DNA of 64,000 nt from the NCBI GenBank assembly GCA_963921935.1, contig OY998177.1, positions 102,229,015 through 102,293,014 on the forward strand, written 5' to 3'. Made by a program: the position numbers and the translations under genes. Shown here in pieces: positions 35,301-47,300 of this stretch (position 1 is the stretch's first letter; every line of letters begins with the position of its first letter). The notes beneath the pieces were generated by a model that was not told the origin of the DNA, ran no database searches, and was given only the letters and a program-made list of their open reading frames with translations. This DNA is from Galeruca laticollis. Lineage: Eukaryota; Arthropoda; Insecta; Coleoptera; Chrysomelidae.

Positions 35301-38300
35301 TATTTACCTCTAAATGCTTCATTATTATCTGGTTCTGTGTTATATCCCTCATTTCCATGTTCCCTCATGTTCTACTTCCTCACTGGTTGCATCCTCTTCA
35401 TCTTTATTTACAGTAGAAATGCTGAGTCTTTTCCATCACGTGACTGATATGACATCAACCATATGCATCTTAATCAAAACAATACGACAAACGCTTGTAT
35501 TGAGTTTCGCTCTTTTTCTGTTATTACAAGAAGACAGTACCAACATAGTATGTATTGAATAATATCGTCAACTATGTCACGTGATGGAAAAGCTTCACCG
35601 TTTCAACTGTATGTGTTTTCCCTGTTTCTATGCCTGCATTATTTTCTTGCATTACATTCTCATCATCAGTCGCGAAGTCACTCCCGGTTTCTGATTCAGT
35701 ATAACCTTCTTGTTCATCTTCATCTAGCTCTGTCCAATGTTGTAAACGTTTTTGTTCATTTTCGTATGTATTACGAGCCATTATTCTTGAAATAATAATA
35801 ATATATCACAAATACGTCTAAAATTTACAAAAATAACTTACCAGCAAAATGCTACAAAATTGTCTCAATAGCGGTCAGGTGGGGTTTATTAGACCCCAGA
35901 TGGCTTTGGAACGATGTACACTGGCCGGAATCACAATGACAATTAAACTGCACTTTGCATCAGCTATAGGGATATCTAAGCGGATGCTACTGAGCGTGGC
36001 CGCAGAACCGTAAAAATATACCAATAATTGCATCAAAGTGAGGTCCTCAAGACCCCGCCCTTCCGACGCCGGGTTAAAAAAACACCAACTCTATACTTAT
36101 ATAAGCTGGAGATCAGACAATGCTTATCTTATGAAGGCTGGCAGCTCTCAGCGATGATCGAGCGGAATCCTGGAGTGATCCGAGCAGTGTTCTGACGGTG
36201 ACCTAACGATATCTTAGGGTGATCTTAGCAGTATCGGAATGGCTGCGGAGCTACGGGAAAAAATGGAATAAGGAGGAAGAACAAATAAGGAAGGAACGAG
36301 TAGATAGAACACATCTGGGTAAAAAAGGAGCTTATGCTCTAATAATATAAAAACTGAATTTACATTTCTTAAAATATAATCAGACGGAAATAAGTTCTAT
36401 TCATACTGTTCCCTAAATAAACAGAAAATGCGAATTTTATGAGGGATAGAGGGAGAAGTTACAAGTGAATTTTGTGTTAGGGATTTTTATTTAAAAAGTT
36501 GAGGAATATTTTAATTTTTTTGAGATAAATAATTGAAAGAAATAGAATGTTAAAAGCTGGCCCATACCATTGACAACATAGAATAGCCATTATATTATTT
36601 TGTATGCACTGAAGGGAAAAGAAAAAGATAAATTGAAAAAACTCAACTCACCAGCGAATATAAAGAAGTATCTCCACAGTGGAATTTTTATAATAATTTA
36701 TAATTGTTTCGTCTTCGGAAGTATCAACAGAGAATAAATTTTGAAACTTTCGCTACCAGAAAAAACTCAAAAGGAAGGGGGAATCGACAAATTAATTATG
36801 ATCTTTGTTTTCGGACTGGCTATGAGATGGAAGTGACTAGTGAGTCACAATATGTTATTGAAATAAAAAGATATTTTACGAAAAACGTAACAGGCCGAAT
36901 GGCATGTTACAATAAGACTTTTGGCTTTTATCATTAGAACTTATCACTAGGCATATACGAGGCATGCTTTTTAAGTAAGTACCGTTTTGCGATTCCGCTG
37001 TCGCAGCGCTACGGTCGGCGTTCCGCGCATGCGCGCTGGTTACCTACATCTCTTGTCTATGCACTGACGCCATTACAGTCTGATTCTTCATTGTATACGT
37101 TGTTTACTGAGTGTTTAAGATGCCTCCGACAATCGTGAGTCCCGCTTGTGAAGTACGGGCTGTTATACGATTTTTTAGTGCTAAAGCCGTGAAACCTATT
37201 GATATTCATCGTGAGATCTGTGAAGTTTATGGACAAAACATTATGACTGATGGAATGGTAAGGAAATGGGTGAGAGCATTTTTTAAAGATGGCCGCACAG
37301 ATGTGCATGATGAAGAACGGAGTGGGCGTTTACAATTTCATCATTGTGCGACTGCTTTCCTCAATATTCTCGTAGTGTTTTGTATCGCATTGTGACCGGA
37401 AATTGTGTTCACGTTGGGTTCCAAAAATGTTGACGGATTTGCACAAAACCCAAAGTTTAGGCAGCGCATTGACTTTCCTTGAGCGGTACCACAATGAAGG
37501 TGAAGATTTTTTAGACCGAATTGTTACTGGTGACGAATCATGGGTGGCCTACGTTACACCAGAATCGAAACAACAATCCATGGAATGGCAACACTCATCA
37601 TCACCCACAAAAGTGAAGTTTAATCAAACACTTTCTGCCCGGAAAATCATGTGCACAGTTTTTTGGGACAAAAAAGGAGTATTGCTAGTGGAGTTTCTGC
37701 CTCGTAATGAGACAATCAATGCAGCGTCTTATTGTGAGACATTGAACAATCTGGGTCGTGCAATCCAGAACAAAAGACGTGGCAAGTTGAGTAAGGGTAT
37801 TGTTTTGCTGCATGACAATGCCTGTCCACATGTGGCTAATCGGACCACAGATCTTATCAAATCTTTTCAATGGGAAACTCTAGATCATCCTCCATACACC
37901 CCTGATCTGGCGCCCAGCGATTACCATTTGTTCCTGCACTTAAAGAAACACCTGGGCGGTCAGCGTCTTCAAGACGATAACGAAGTCAAAACATTTGTGA
38001 TACAGTGGTTAACAAGTCAGGCGGCAGAATTTTATGAGGAGGGTATACAAGAACTGGTGCCACGTTATGACAAGTGCCTCAATATTCACGGAAATTATGT
38101 AGAAAAGTAGATTAAGGTACAGGCTTTCATGTAAAAATAAAATTATTGCGATATCTTTGCACGTCTTTTTTTAATTCCAAAACGATACTTACTTAAAAAA
38201 CATGCCTCGTAGTTATTCCCAGCGGTAGTGTAGCTTGGGATGAATAAATCCATGCAGTTCTCAACAACAAAAATATTTTTATTGAAAAGCTTACCTATAT

Positions 38301-41300
38301 TTTATTTAGAAAAAAATAATATCTTGTGACTTTCCAAAAAATTGCAAGTATACCCGGTTCACAACCATCCATTTCATTTCTACCTTTTGGTCAAGTTTTG
38401 TGATTTTTTTTCTGTTCTGCATATAAGTACCAAGAGAAGGAAAGTGGAAACATGCCCAGTAGCTGAGTCACATCTAGTCCACTACTACTAATAGATTCAG
38501 GCAAACCTTGGCCGAGTCAAGCTCAAGCCAAGGTTGCAGCACGGGCCGATTGAGCCATTCCTGCTACTTATGCACGTTTTCGTCAACCAAGCGCCAATCC
38601 CTACATATGGGACTTTCCTCAGACAACAATGCACTGTTAAGAGTCCTGCTATCTTTCGAAACCCACTCCTTAGTAGTTCTAAAGCTGCCCTAGCATGTCC
38701 ATCAGTCCAACCCCTCGGTTGGACTGATGGACTTGGACTGCCTTAGACCCTGTAGACAAAGATAAAGGTTTTAAAAACGCTCTATCGACCAATACTAACA
38801 TTTGGATGTGAATGTCTGATGTCTTACGAGAACAACAAAAAAGTAAAATACAGTCCGCAGAAATGAAATATCTTAGAAGGGCTTTAGAAGTCAGCAAGAG
38901 CGAGAGGCTGAGAAATATAAATATAAGAAAAGATCTAGAGGTACAATCCACACTGGAATGTATAGAAGAGAGACAACTAGATTCGTGGGGACATTTGCAG
39001 AGAGTGAAGGAAGAATGGCAAGTAAAAAGAGTTTGGAGAGCGAAAATGCAAAAGGGACAGTCCAAGAAAGACGTGGGACCAACTTTAGGAGAAATACTAA
39101 ATAAAACAGATATCAACTGGAAACAAGCAACGGAATTGGCACAAAACAGACGAGAATGGATAGGCACATCATATCCTACATCATCAAATGGTACAAGGGT
39201 TCACTGACTATATATATTGAGCTAACATATCAGTCTGTAATTTTCTCCTTTTTTCTATACGTTTTTTCCCACTGTTTCGGATTCTTCTGTCTTCTATGCT
39301 TCTTTACATATATTTCTCACAGCCATTCCGTTCCTTCTTCACACACGTCGGTGTTTCAGGTTTTCTGTGGTTTTCCTGCAACCTGGTGCATTTATTCACG
39401 AGCCAAATGGCCGACGACCGGGAATAATACAGCCGCAGCTGTACCCGAATTTCATTTACTCGACGAATATTGATGCATCAACTCAAAATTAATTCAATCT
39501 TCAATCAAACAACTACATTCTCACTTCTCGATACATTCAAACCACCCTCCACCACCACCTTCTCATCCTAACTGCAAAAAACTCTTTATAATTCAGTTCC
39601 AACCACCTTTTAATAATCAAAAATTCAACCTTTCTTCTATTCACTTATTCAGCCCTCCACCGAGCGCCACGCTAAACGAAAAAACTCCTATCTAAATACA
39701 CCCAATCTTCGCCATGCAGAGGAACTGTATCCTATATCAGTGCCCTATTCTCTAAATATCCAACCCTTGCAGAAACAAAAAAACCCAAAAAATTTAACAT
39801 CTTTCTCTTCTTCACCCACTAATTTTATCTTTTCCGGTGTTATTTCATTCTCTCCGCAAGTTTTTCCCGTTTTTATTATATTTCTTGCGTTTTCAACTTC
39901 CTCTTTATGTTTATTCTTATATCCCCCCTGCTTTCTCTCTTTCTATTTTATATTTTGGTGTAGTACCGTTTGCATTGTGAGTCTCAATAACCTTTCCTAC
40001 CCGGCAGGAGACTCTTCTTCAGATAGTGGTGATTGGCATCAGTTAAAGTAATCATATAGCTTACACAGGGATGGGGTGTGAACAATTAATATTAATTTAG
40101 GTGATACTAAATTTATAAAAAAAAAACTAAAAAAGCCTGGAAAACCTTATATTTACTTTAACTCAAAATAAAATACTAAAATTCACAATGCGCTGGTCCA
40201 AAATAATATAAATTGCTGAAAATAAATATCAAAAGCTTCCAACAAAGGTTGACAATAATTCGCATTCACTGTGTATTCAACATACAGAACGAATATAGAC
40301 ACAGTTAAACAATGAAAATCCTCAACTCTAGATTTTAAAAATTGAAGTGAAGGACTTAAAAACTTGGAGAGGTTCCAGAATGTGCAGCTCTCAGCTGGGC
40401 CCTTGAAAGTGGTCCAAGAGTTGATGGTGGTGTTCTATGACAATTTCCCTTGAGGGAGGAATTATGCTGGTGGACTGAAGAAATTTTGAGATATCCTAGA
40501 ATTTTACTAAAGTTTTCCTAGAGGCTGCGGATGAGAAAAATGAAGAAAATGAAAAGAACAAATGCTGGGAAGGAAGGAATATGTAGAACAGATTGGGAGC
40601 TCATGCTCCAACACGTAAAAATGGAATTTAGCTTTTTAAAGAAAAACTAACAGAAATCTGTGCTATCTTATTCGTTTAGTTCCCTAAATATACTGAAAAA
40701 GCAAACCGTAATGCCTATAAGAAAGACAAACAAAGAAATTTATTATAAATTTGCTTAAATAAATATGAAATGTGTCTTTTTTTTAATTAAAAAGAATTAA
40801 ACATACACCAAACTTAATAAATGCCAGCCCATATTAGAATTGAAATAGATCTTTGTAAGCACATGTAAATCACAGAAAAATATATTTGAAGAAAGAAAAT
40901 ATCACCACAGTACAATTTCAATTAACAATTTTAACTATAAAATCTTGTTGATTCAAATGGAGGAGAGACAGGCTTTATGTCGTCAAGCCGTTTAATACTC
41001 AAAATTCTGAATGGGAACTAGTTTTTTAAATTTCGAACCATTAATCCGATACAATTAAAATATAATAATCCAATGGATATCGTAACAGCCGATGGGCATG
41101 TTACAGCGTAATATTGTTGATCTTTTTGTTGTATTTATTTTTATTCTTTTCGTTCCTTTCAATCTCTTAGTTCTTATCTAAAATCTTCTGATTTGTCTCT
41201 TTTAAATCCATTTGCAGTATTTATTTTCCTGAGTGTTATCTTATGTTTTACTTTGTACGTATTTTTATATGCTATTTTCTTTTTCTTTATCATCCTGTTC

Positions 41301-44300
41301 GTTCTTTTGAGGCGCTTCTTATATGTTGTTTTGCCACATACTTTTACTGCCATCTTAATAAACTCTTCTTTAAATCGTCCCATTTCTATTCTAATCTCCA
41401 TTCTTTTCTTTCATCCTTTAGTTTTGAAATTTCCAATTTTTTCTTGTTTCTCTGTTTCTTAAGAACGATATTTAAAAAAGCATTTAGTGTACTGATTTTC
41501 TAACTCTTCAGTGTTAAATTCGTATTTTTAAGTTATGACTATAAAAAACATTTAATCGAAAAATATTTTTGGTCTATGTATATATAAATATTTTCAATTT
41601 TTTGTTTCAGATATAATGACGATATTAAAATCTCTAACGAAAGAAGAAAAGTTAGATTCGTGCATTTCGTTTGCGTTAAAAATTCGTTCGGCTTGGGGTT
41701 CGGGCAATTTTCATAAATTTTTCACGCTTTACTGTAAGGCTCCGTTAATGACCGGCTATCTCGTCGACTGGTTCATTGAAAGAGAGCGCAAACATTATTT
41801 AAAATGCATCGTCAAAAGGTATGTATCGAATTTTTATTTTATTTTCTCCTTTAAAATCGTTTATTTGAGAGATCGCGGTCCAGCGTCTCGAAAAATAAAA
41901 AACAATCTAAATATCATTTATTGTTGACGGTTTCAAGAAAATTTAAAAAATATATATTGGTAAGTGTTACATTTTTACGGTTTTACTATTAAAACGTAAA
42001 AACAGAAAGGTGGAAACGTCGCCAAAGGAAGAATTTATCAAGCGGGCAAAACATGTACTAGAACATACAACGCTCGGAAGTAGGCATCGTACCGGAAGAA
42101 ATAGATAAAAATAGAGTTGTAACAACAAAGGGAGACACAGAACAAGTGGAGTTTTAACAAAACCTTTGTTATTTGAAGTTTTTACGACAATAGAGGATAT
42201 AGCTGGGCAGTCCTGTCGATAGGCTGCGCTTTGAAGTGAATTTGCTTGCCCACAACAGATAATCCAGATTTTTATCATTTAGATTCTTGTTAACAGACTG
42301 ATTATGACGAACCAATAAGTATCTTACAGGAACTCTGAACACAGAATAATGTTGTTTAAAGTGAGGCATTACTTTTGTTCCCGTTTCTTCGGGGCATATA
42401 AGAGTAAAGATGTCAATAACTCCTGTCGTATGCCACTGGAAATTCGTGTTAAATTGAAATGATAAATAAATATACTCATGTTTCGTTTCATCCTCATATT
42501 TTGATTTGATATATTTAAAAATTTGTGACGTGAGTAGCGTCCGTCCTGTTGTTTGCTTACATTTATGAGCGAATTTGTTAAGTAACATTCTCTAAAAACT
42601 TCAAGAAACGTCAATTGTTTCAAGAATTGGAAACATGTGTAAGAACCTTCAGAGCTAGTCCGATCCTGCTGTTTGTTTACATTACATTGGGGCAATGTAG
42701 ACAACCAGCGGGGCCGGACTGGCTCGGAAGCTTCTTACTACATATTATCAATTCTTCCAGCAATCGACATTTTTAGGGAAAGTCAGTTCACAGGTTCACT
42801 CAGCAATATAAACAAACTAGCTCGGAAGTTTCTCACTACATTTTTCCAACAATTGAAGTTTTTTTAGAAAATTCTAGAGAATGTCATTTGACAGGTTTGC
42901 TCACAAATGTAAATAAAGAGCAGGGCTGAACCGGCCTGGAAACTTCTTTCGACATTTCATTACTTATTTAAATTCCCCGATCTAAAATTTACTTCTCCAC
43001 ATTTTCATCCTAAATAAAAAAAATTATATACATAGTTATAAAGGATGTCACAAAATTACCGCAAAATTTGAATCAAATAAAAACAGCATCTTCTCTTTAT
43101 AATTTTTTATTGCTTATCGAATCTTATAATATTTTTCCATGTATGGATAAGTAGCTTCAACAGTGTTGTCATTTATGTCAATATAATATGTCTTATAATA
43201 TTAGATTTGTGTTTATGTTATGTCAAACCTCGAAACTCCGGTGCTGCTAGGTGTGAGACTAGTCAATCCTCAGGTCTGACTTGAAGTCTTAGAGCCAAAA
43301 TAAATGACGTTTTTCGACCGTTGACTAAAAAAATCGTCAAACCTAGGAGAGACTAATTTGATCAAAAAATGTTGAAACTCAATGTCATGAAATCGGTGCT
43401 TGGCCAGTAAAACTTCAATTAGGTATTAGAATGTTTTGGGTATAATAAAACGATATTTTTTAATGTTCTTTATTTTAAAATTGTCATAATTAAAATAAAA
43501 AATAGATCTTTATTCTCTCAATGATGAGGCATATGACGTTAAGAATTACACAATACGTTGGATATTTTACATTTATATAATTTTGAAAAACATTTTTTAA
43601 TTGTAGTCACATTTTATAAAGCCCTGGTCCCCAAATTTAGAATGTTTTGCACTGAGAGTAGTTGAACGTCAGACACATGTTCGAAGAAAATTCTCTGCAT
43701 TATTTTATTCAATTCCTCGAAAAAAGTGTGTTTATTGTTCCCTGCTTTGTCCCTACTTTGTATAAACCATAAACTGTTTTATCTTGTATGATACCCAAAA
43801 CATTTCAAGCGTCTCTTTTGGCTCTATTGAAGCTGGGAATAGGTATGGTTACACTTTTTCCAATCGCGATTGACGGAAATTTTTGTTCAGTTGATTGTTT
43901 CATAACATTAGCCCGAGCTTTTAGACCTTCAATTGCCTTTTCTTAATTAATTTTATATTTTCTGTCTCTGCACAACACTTGCATGTAACTTTACTTCCAA
44001 AGCACCATGTGCGCCTCAGCACTCTTTTTGGCAAATACAACATACCACATCTGAAGTCACTGTTGATAACGATGGTCCAGGTATTTCCATTTCATCCCTT
44101 TGGGCTAAAATAAAATTCCTATACTTAAGTACCTAGCTAAACCAGATTACGTGTAAATAATAGTAATTACAAGTTAAAATTTTTAAAATACATGAAATAC
44201 TTGCTTCAAGTTTAGATTGAAACAGTTTTTATATGTTTATTCAAGGTTTTAGGTAAAGCAAGAAAAAGGCACGTACATGTGGGGCTACGTATAATAAAAC

Positions 44301-47300
44301 CATTAATTTAGTCTGCACAAAGTTATGAAAGAAACATTATTGAAATGAATAATTACGTAAATCCAAAGTTCCAGCGCTTAATGAGAAAGTTGATAGTTAC
44401 TAGTATCATCAGTATAATTTTGCTTCTCACCAGACTAATTGATAGCGTTTTCTAACTCTTCCTCCTCTATCTGAAGAAACTTTTTTATCGACATGAGCTT
44501 TTCATCCTAGATAAAGAAAATAATTCATAAAATGTTAAGTTTCTTTATTTTCGCATTTATAAGATAGGCCGTTAACATTTTTAAAAATTAACTCAAAAGT
44601 TAATCAGTTAATCATGTTAACTTCGTTAATTAACGGATTAACGAGTTGCCCATTTATGATCCCTATTACTGTTTAAATTGTTATTTATCTCTCTGTTAAA
44701 AATGCAACTAAAGTCATACAGCTTTGAAACCTTTGCTCATTTTTACCAATTGCTCGCAGCATGTTGTAATATTATTAGACAGTTTTCCTGCCACGATGAA
44801 AAAGTGTATCTGAAGGAATTTGCTTTAGACTCATTTGTTGTAAATCTTTCTTTAGTTCAGGTTGTTACCATCCACCAAGATACGAGATTAAATGTTTATT
44901 TTGAGTTAAAAATCCATTTCCCGGACACGGTTTGAAGGAAAACGTAAAAACTTCCCTCAAATCGCACACTCCCTAAAGTTTTTTTTATAATAGCGTCTTG
45001 CAAACACTTTACTCTTTTAACGGTAGTAAATTAAAATTTTGCGTTAATTTTGTGGCATCCTTTATAAACATAATTTCCCATCATATATTTTGATCATATT
45101 AACTTTTCATTCACCATAAATGAAAATATTTTATTAACAATTTTTTGCAGAAACGTCTAATTTTGTTATTTGTAATAGTTATTTGCAATAGGGTAAAAAA
45201 CAGACTGGATATCTTCAAAAACGTAAATACAAACGTGTATTTGATGTTTTTTTATTTCTATAGAAATTATTAAAAATTTTAATACATATATATGTTTGTT
45301 GAAATTCAATGGTACACAAGATATGTAAATATTGTTTTCACAATTGTTTCGTCGACACGTGTGGTGTGGTTTTCTAGCACATGATACTTTTTGTTGCGCA
45401 CACACACACACACACACACTGAAATAAGGTAAAACGGGCAGCGATTCCGTTGAAATATTCCAAAAATGGAATTTTAAAATATATTTTTGTTCATACAGAA
45501 ATGGTGTAACTATGTAAAATTCAAGATTTCTATTTAAAATTGATTTATTACAATCTATAATATATAATTAATTCTGTACTATCGAAAACTTAATTGATAT
45601 ATTTAATAAACATTACTCTGTGTATTGAGCGAAGCTAAGTACGCTCGACATAAAATTCACAATTTTTTCCATCCGTTTCCATAAAAAATTAACACCTTCC
45701 TACATATAAAAGTATGTACCCCCATGCCCCTCCAATTATGTCCATTCATGGTGTACCAAATGATTACACATAATTCTCATTAGTAAAATCGGAGTATAAT
45801 CACAATTTTGTTTCAGCCATTTCTTTTCAAAATTCACATATTTGTATAAATAAAACTCGACCCTTACTCGGTACTGTTGGATTACTGGGCTTCGCAGTGG
45901 CCCAAACATCTTGCGTAGAACTTATCTTTCAATTTCCGTTGGTTGTCTTTGGTCAGTGTCCAGGTTTCGCTAGCATACTTAACAGTTAATTGTATAACGG
46001 TTTTATAAATAATTTTGGTTGCTCTTCTCCGCGAGGTGTTTTTAGATGCTAGCTCTGAGTTTAGTGCATAGAGACATTTGTTTCCACTTTAATTTCTTCT
46101 GTCAGATTGTGGCTCCTAAATAATTAAAAGTTGGGGCCCTCTCGAAATTGTATTCCGCCATAGTGACATTTTGACCCACTCTATTTCTGTTCAGCTGGTG
46201 TGCATATATTTGGTTTTGTTCTCGTTCATTCTGAGCCCTATTTGCTCAGCTTGCGTTTCTATCCTCGAAAAGAGGTCTCGCACGGTCAGTACAGAGTTAC
46301 CCACAACGTCAATATGATCGGCAAAAGCCAGCAATAAGTTCAACGCTTATTTAGGCGGTTCTTATTATTTTCTCAAGAGCAATGTTGAATAAAATTGGAG
46401 ATACCGCTTTTCCCAGTTTAAGCCCGCTGGTTACCTCAAAAGAGTCTGAAAATGTATCATCAATTCATATTCTACTTCGGAAACCATTTACACACATCCT
46501 GTTATACAGTGCTATTCAAAAGTCCCCTCCCCCCTCGTATCTTTTGAACGGCTACACTTACATTAATAAAATTTGGAGGGTGAAAATAAAGTGTTGTAAA
46601 CTTCTCTACGAATGGTAACAGGTGACGTAATAGTAATAGATGACGTCACAGTGCCTCTCTGGCCAATAATTTTAAATAGGACCTTATGGCAAGTGACATC
46701 TCGTTTGAAAGGCATTGACATTGGCTACATAGCCATATTAATTTTGTTTGGGTTTAAATTAATTTTGACGGATAAATTAAATAAATACCAGAATTATTGA
46801 AATTATTTTTTTAAATTTAATTAATCAAATATCAACAATAGATTCTTATAGCAAGTGTTCGAAATGTGCTCCGTCTACTTCCTGACAGTAATACATCCTA
46901 TTAGTAAACTCTTGTTGTACTCGTTCGAATATGTCAGCTGAAATAGCATTGCATTCTTCAGTAATTCTTTCTTTCAAAACGCCAATGCTATCTGGTGCCG
47001 TAGTATAAACCTTGGATTTCAAGTACCCCATAGAAAAAAATCTAATGGTGTCAGATCTGGTGACCGAGGTGGCCATTCTATAGGACCTTGCCGGCCGATG
47101 TATTACTGTCAGGAAGTAGACGGAGCACATTTCGAACACTTGTTATAAGAATCCATTGTTGATATTTGATTAATTAAATTTAAAAAAATAATTTTGGTAT
47201 TTATTTAATTTATATGTCAAAATTAATTTAAACCCAAACAAAATTAATATGGCTATGTAGCCAATGTCAATGCCTTTCAAACGAGATATCACCATAAGGT

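Noticed and set aside
38440..38760. Helitron 3' end around the hairpin
   Set aside because: No CTRR terminus directly after the hairpin and no TC start or Rep/helicase sequence nearby.
38679..39167. Minus-strand 162-residue open frame
   Set aside because: Antisense shadow of the plus-strand RTE-like tail, without domain motifs.
39740..40051. Plus-strand 103-residue open frame as a gene
   Set aside because: Composition is that of a pyrimidine-rich tract (Phe/Leu/Ser/Pro); no start context, domain or splice link was seen.
36912..40309. Interior of one LTR retrotransposon between the two 800-bp repeats
   Set aside because: Only a mariner, an RTE-like tail and non-coding sequence are found; no gag, protease, RT or integrase.
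45166..45417. Open frame starting MCVCVCAQQ
   Set aside because: The start is a translated (AC)n microsatellite; no homology signs.
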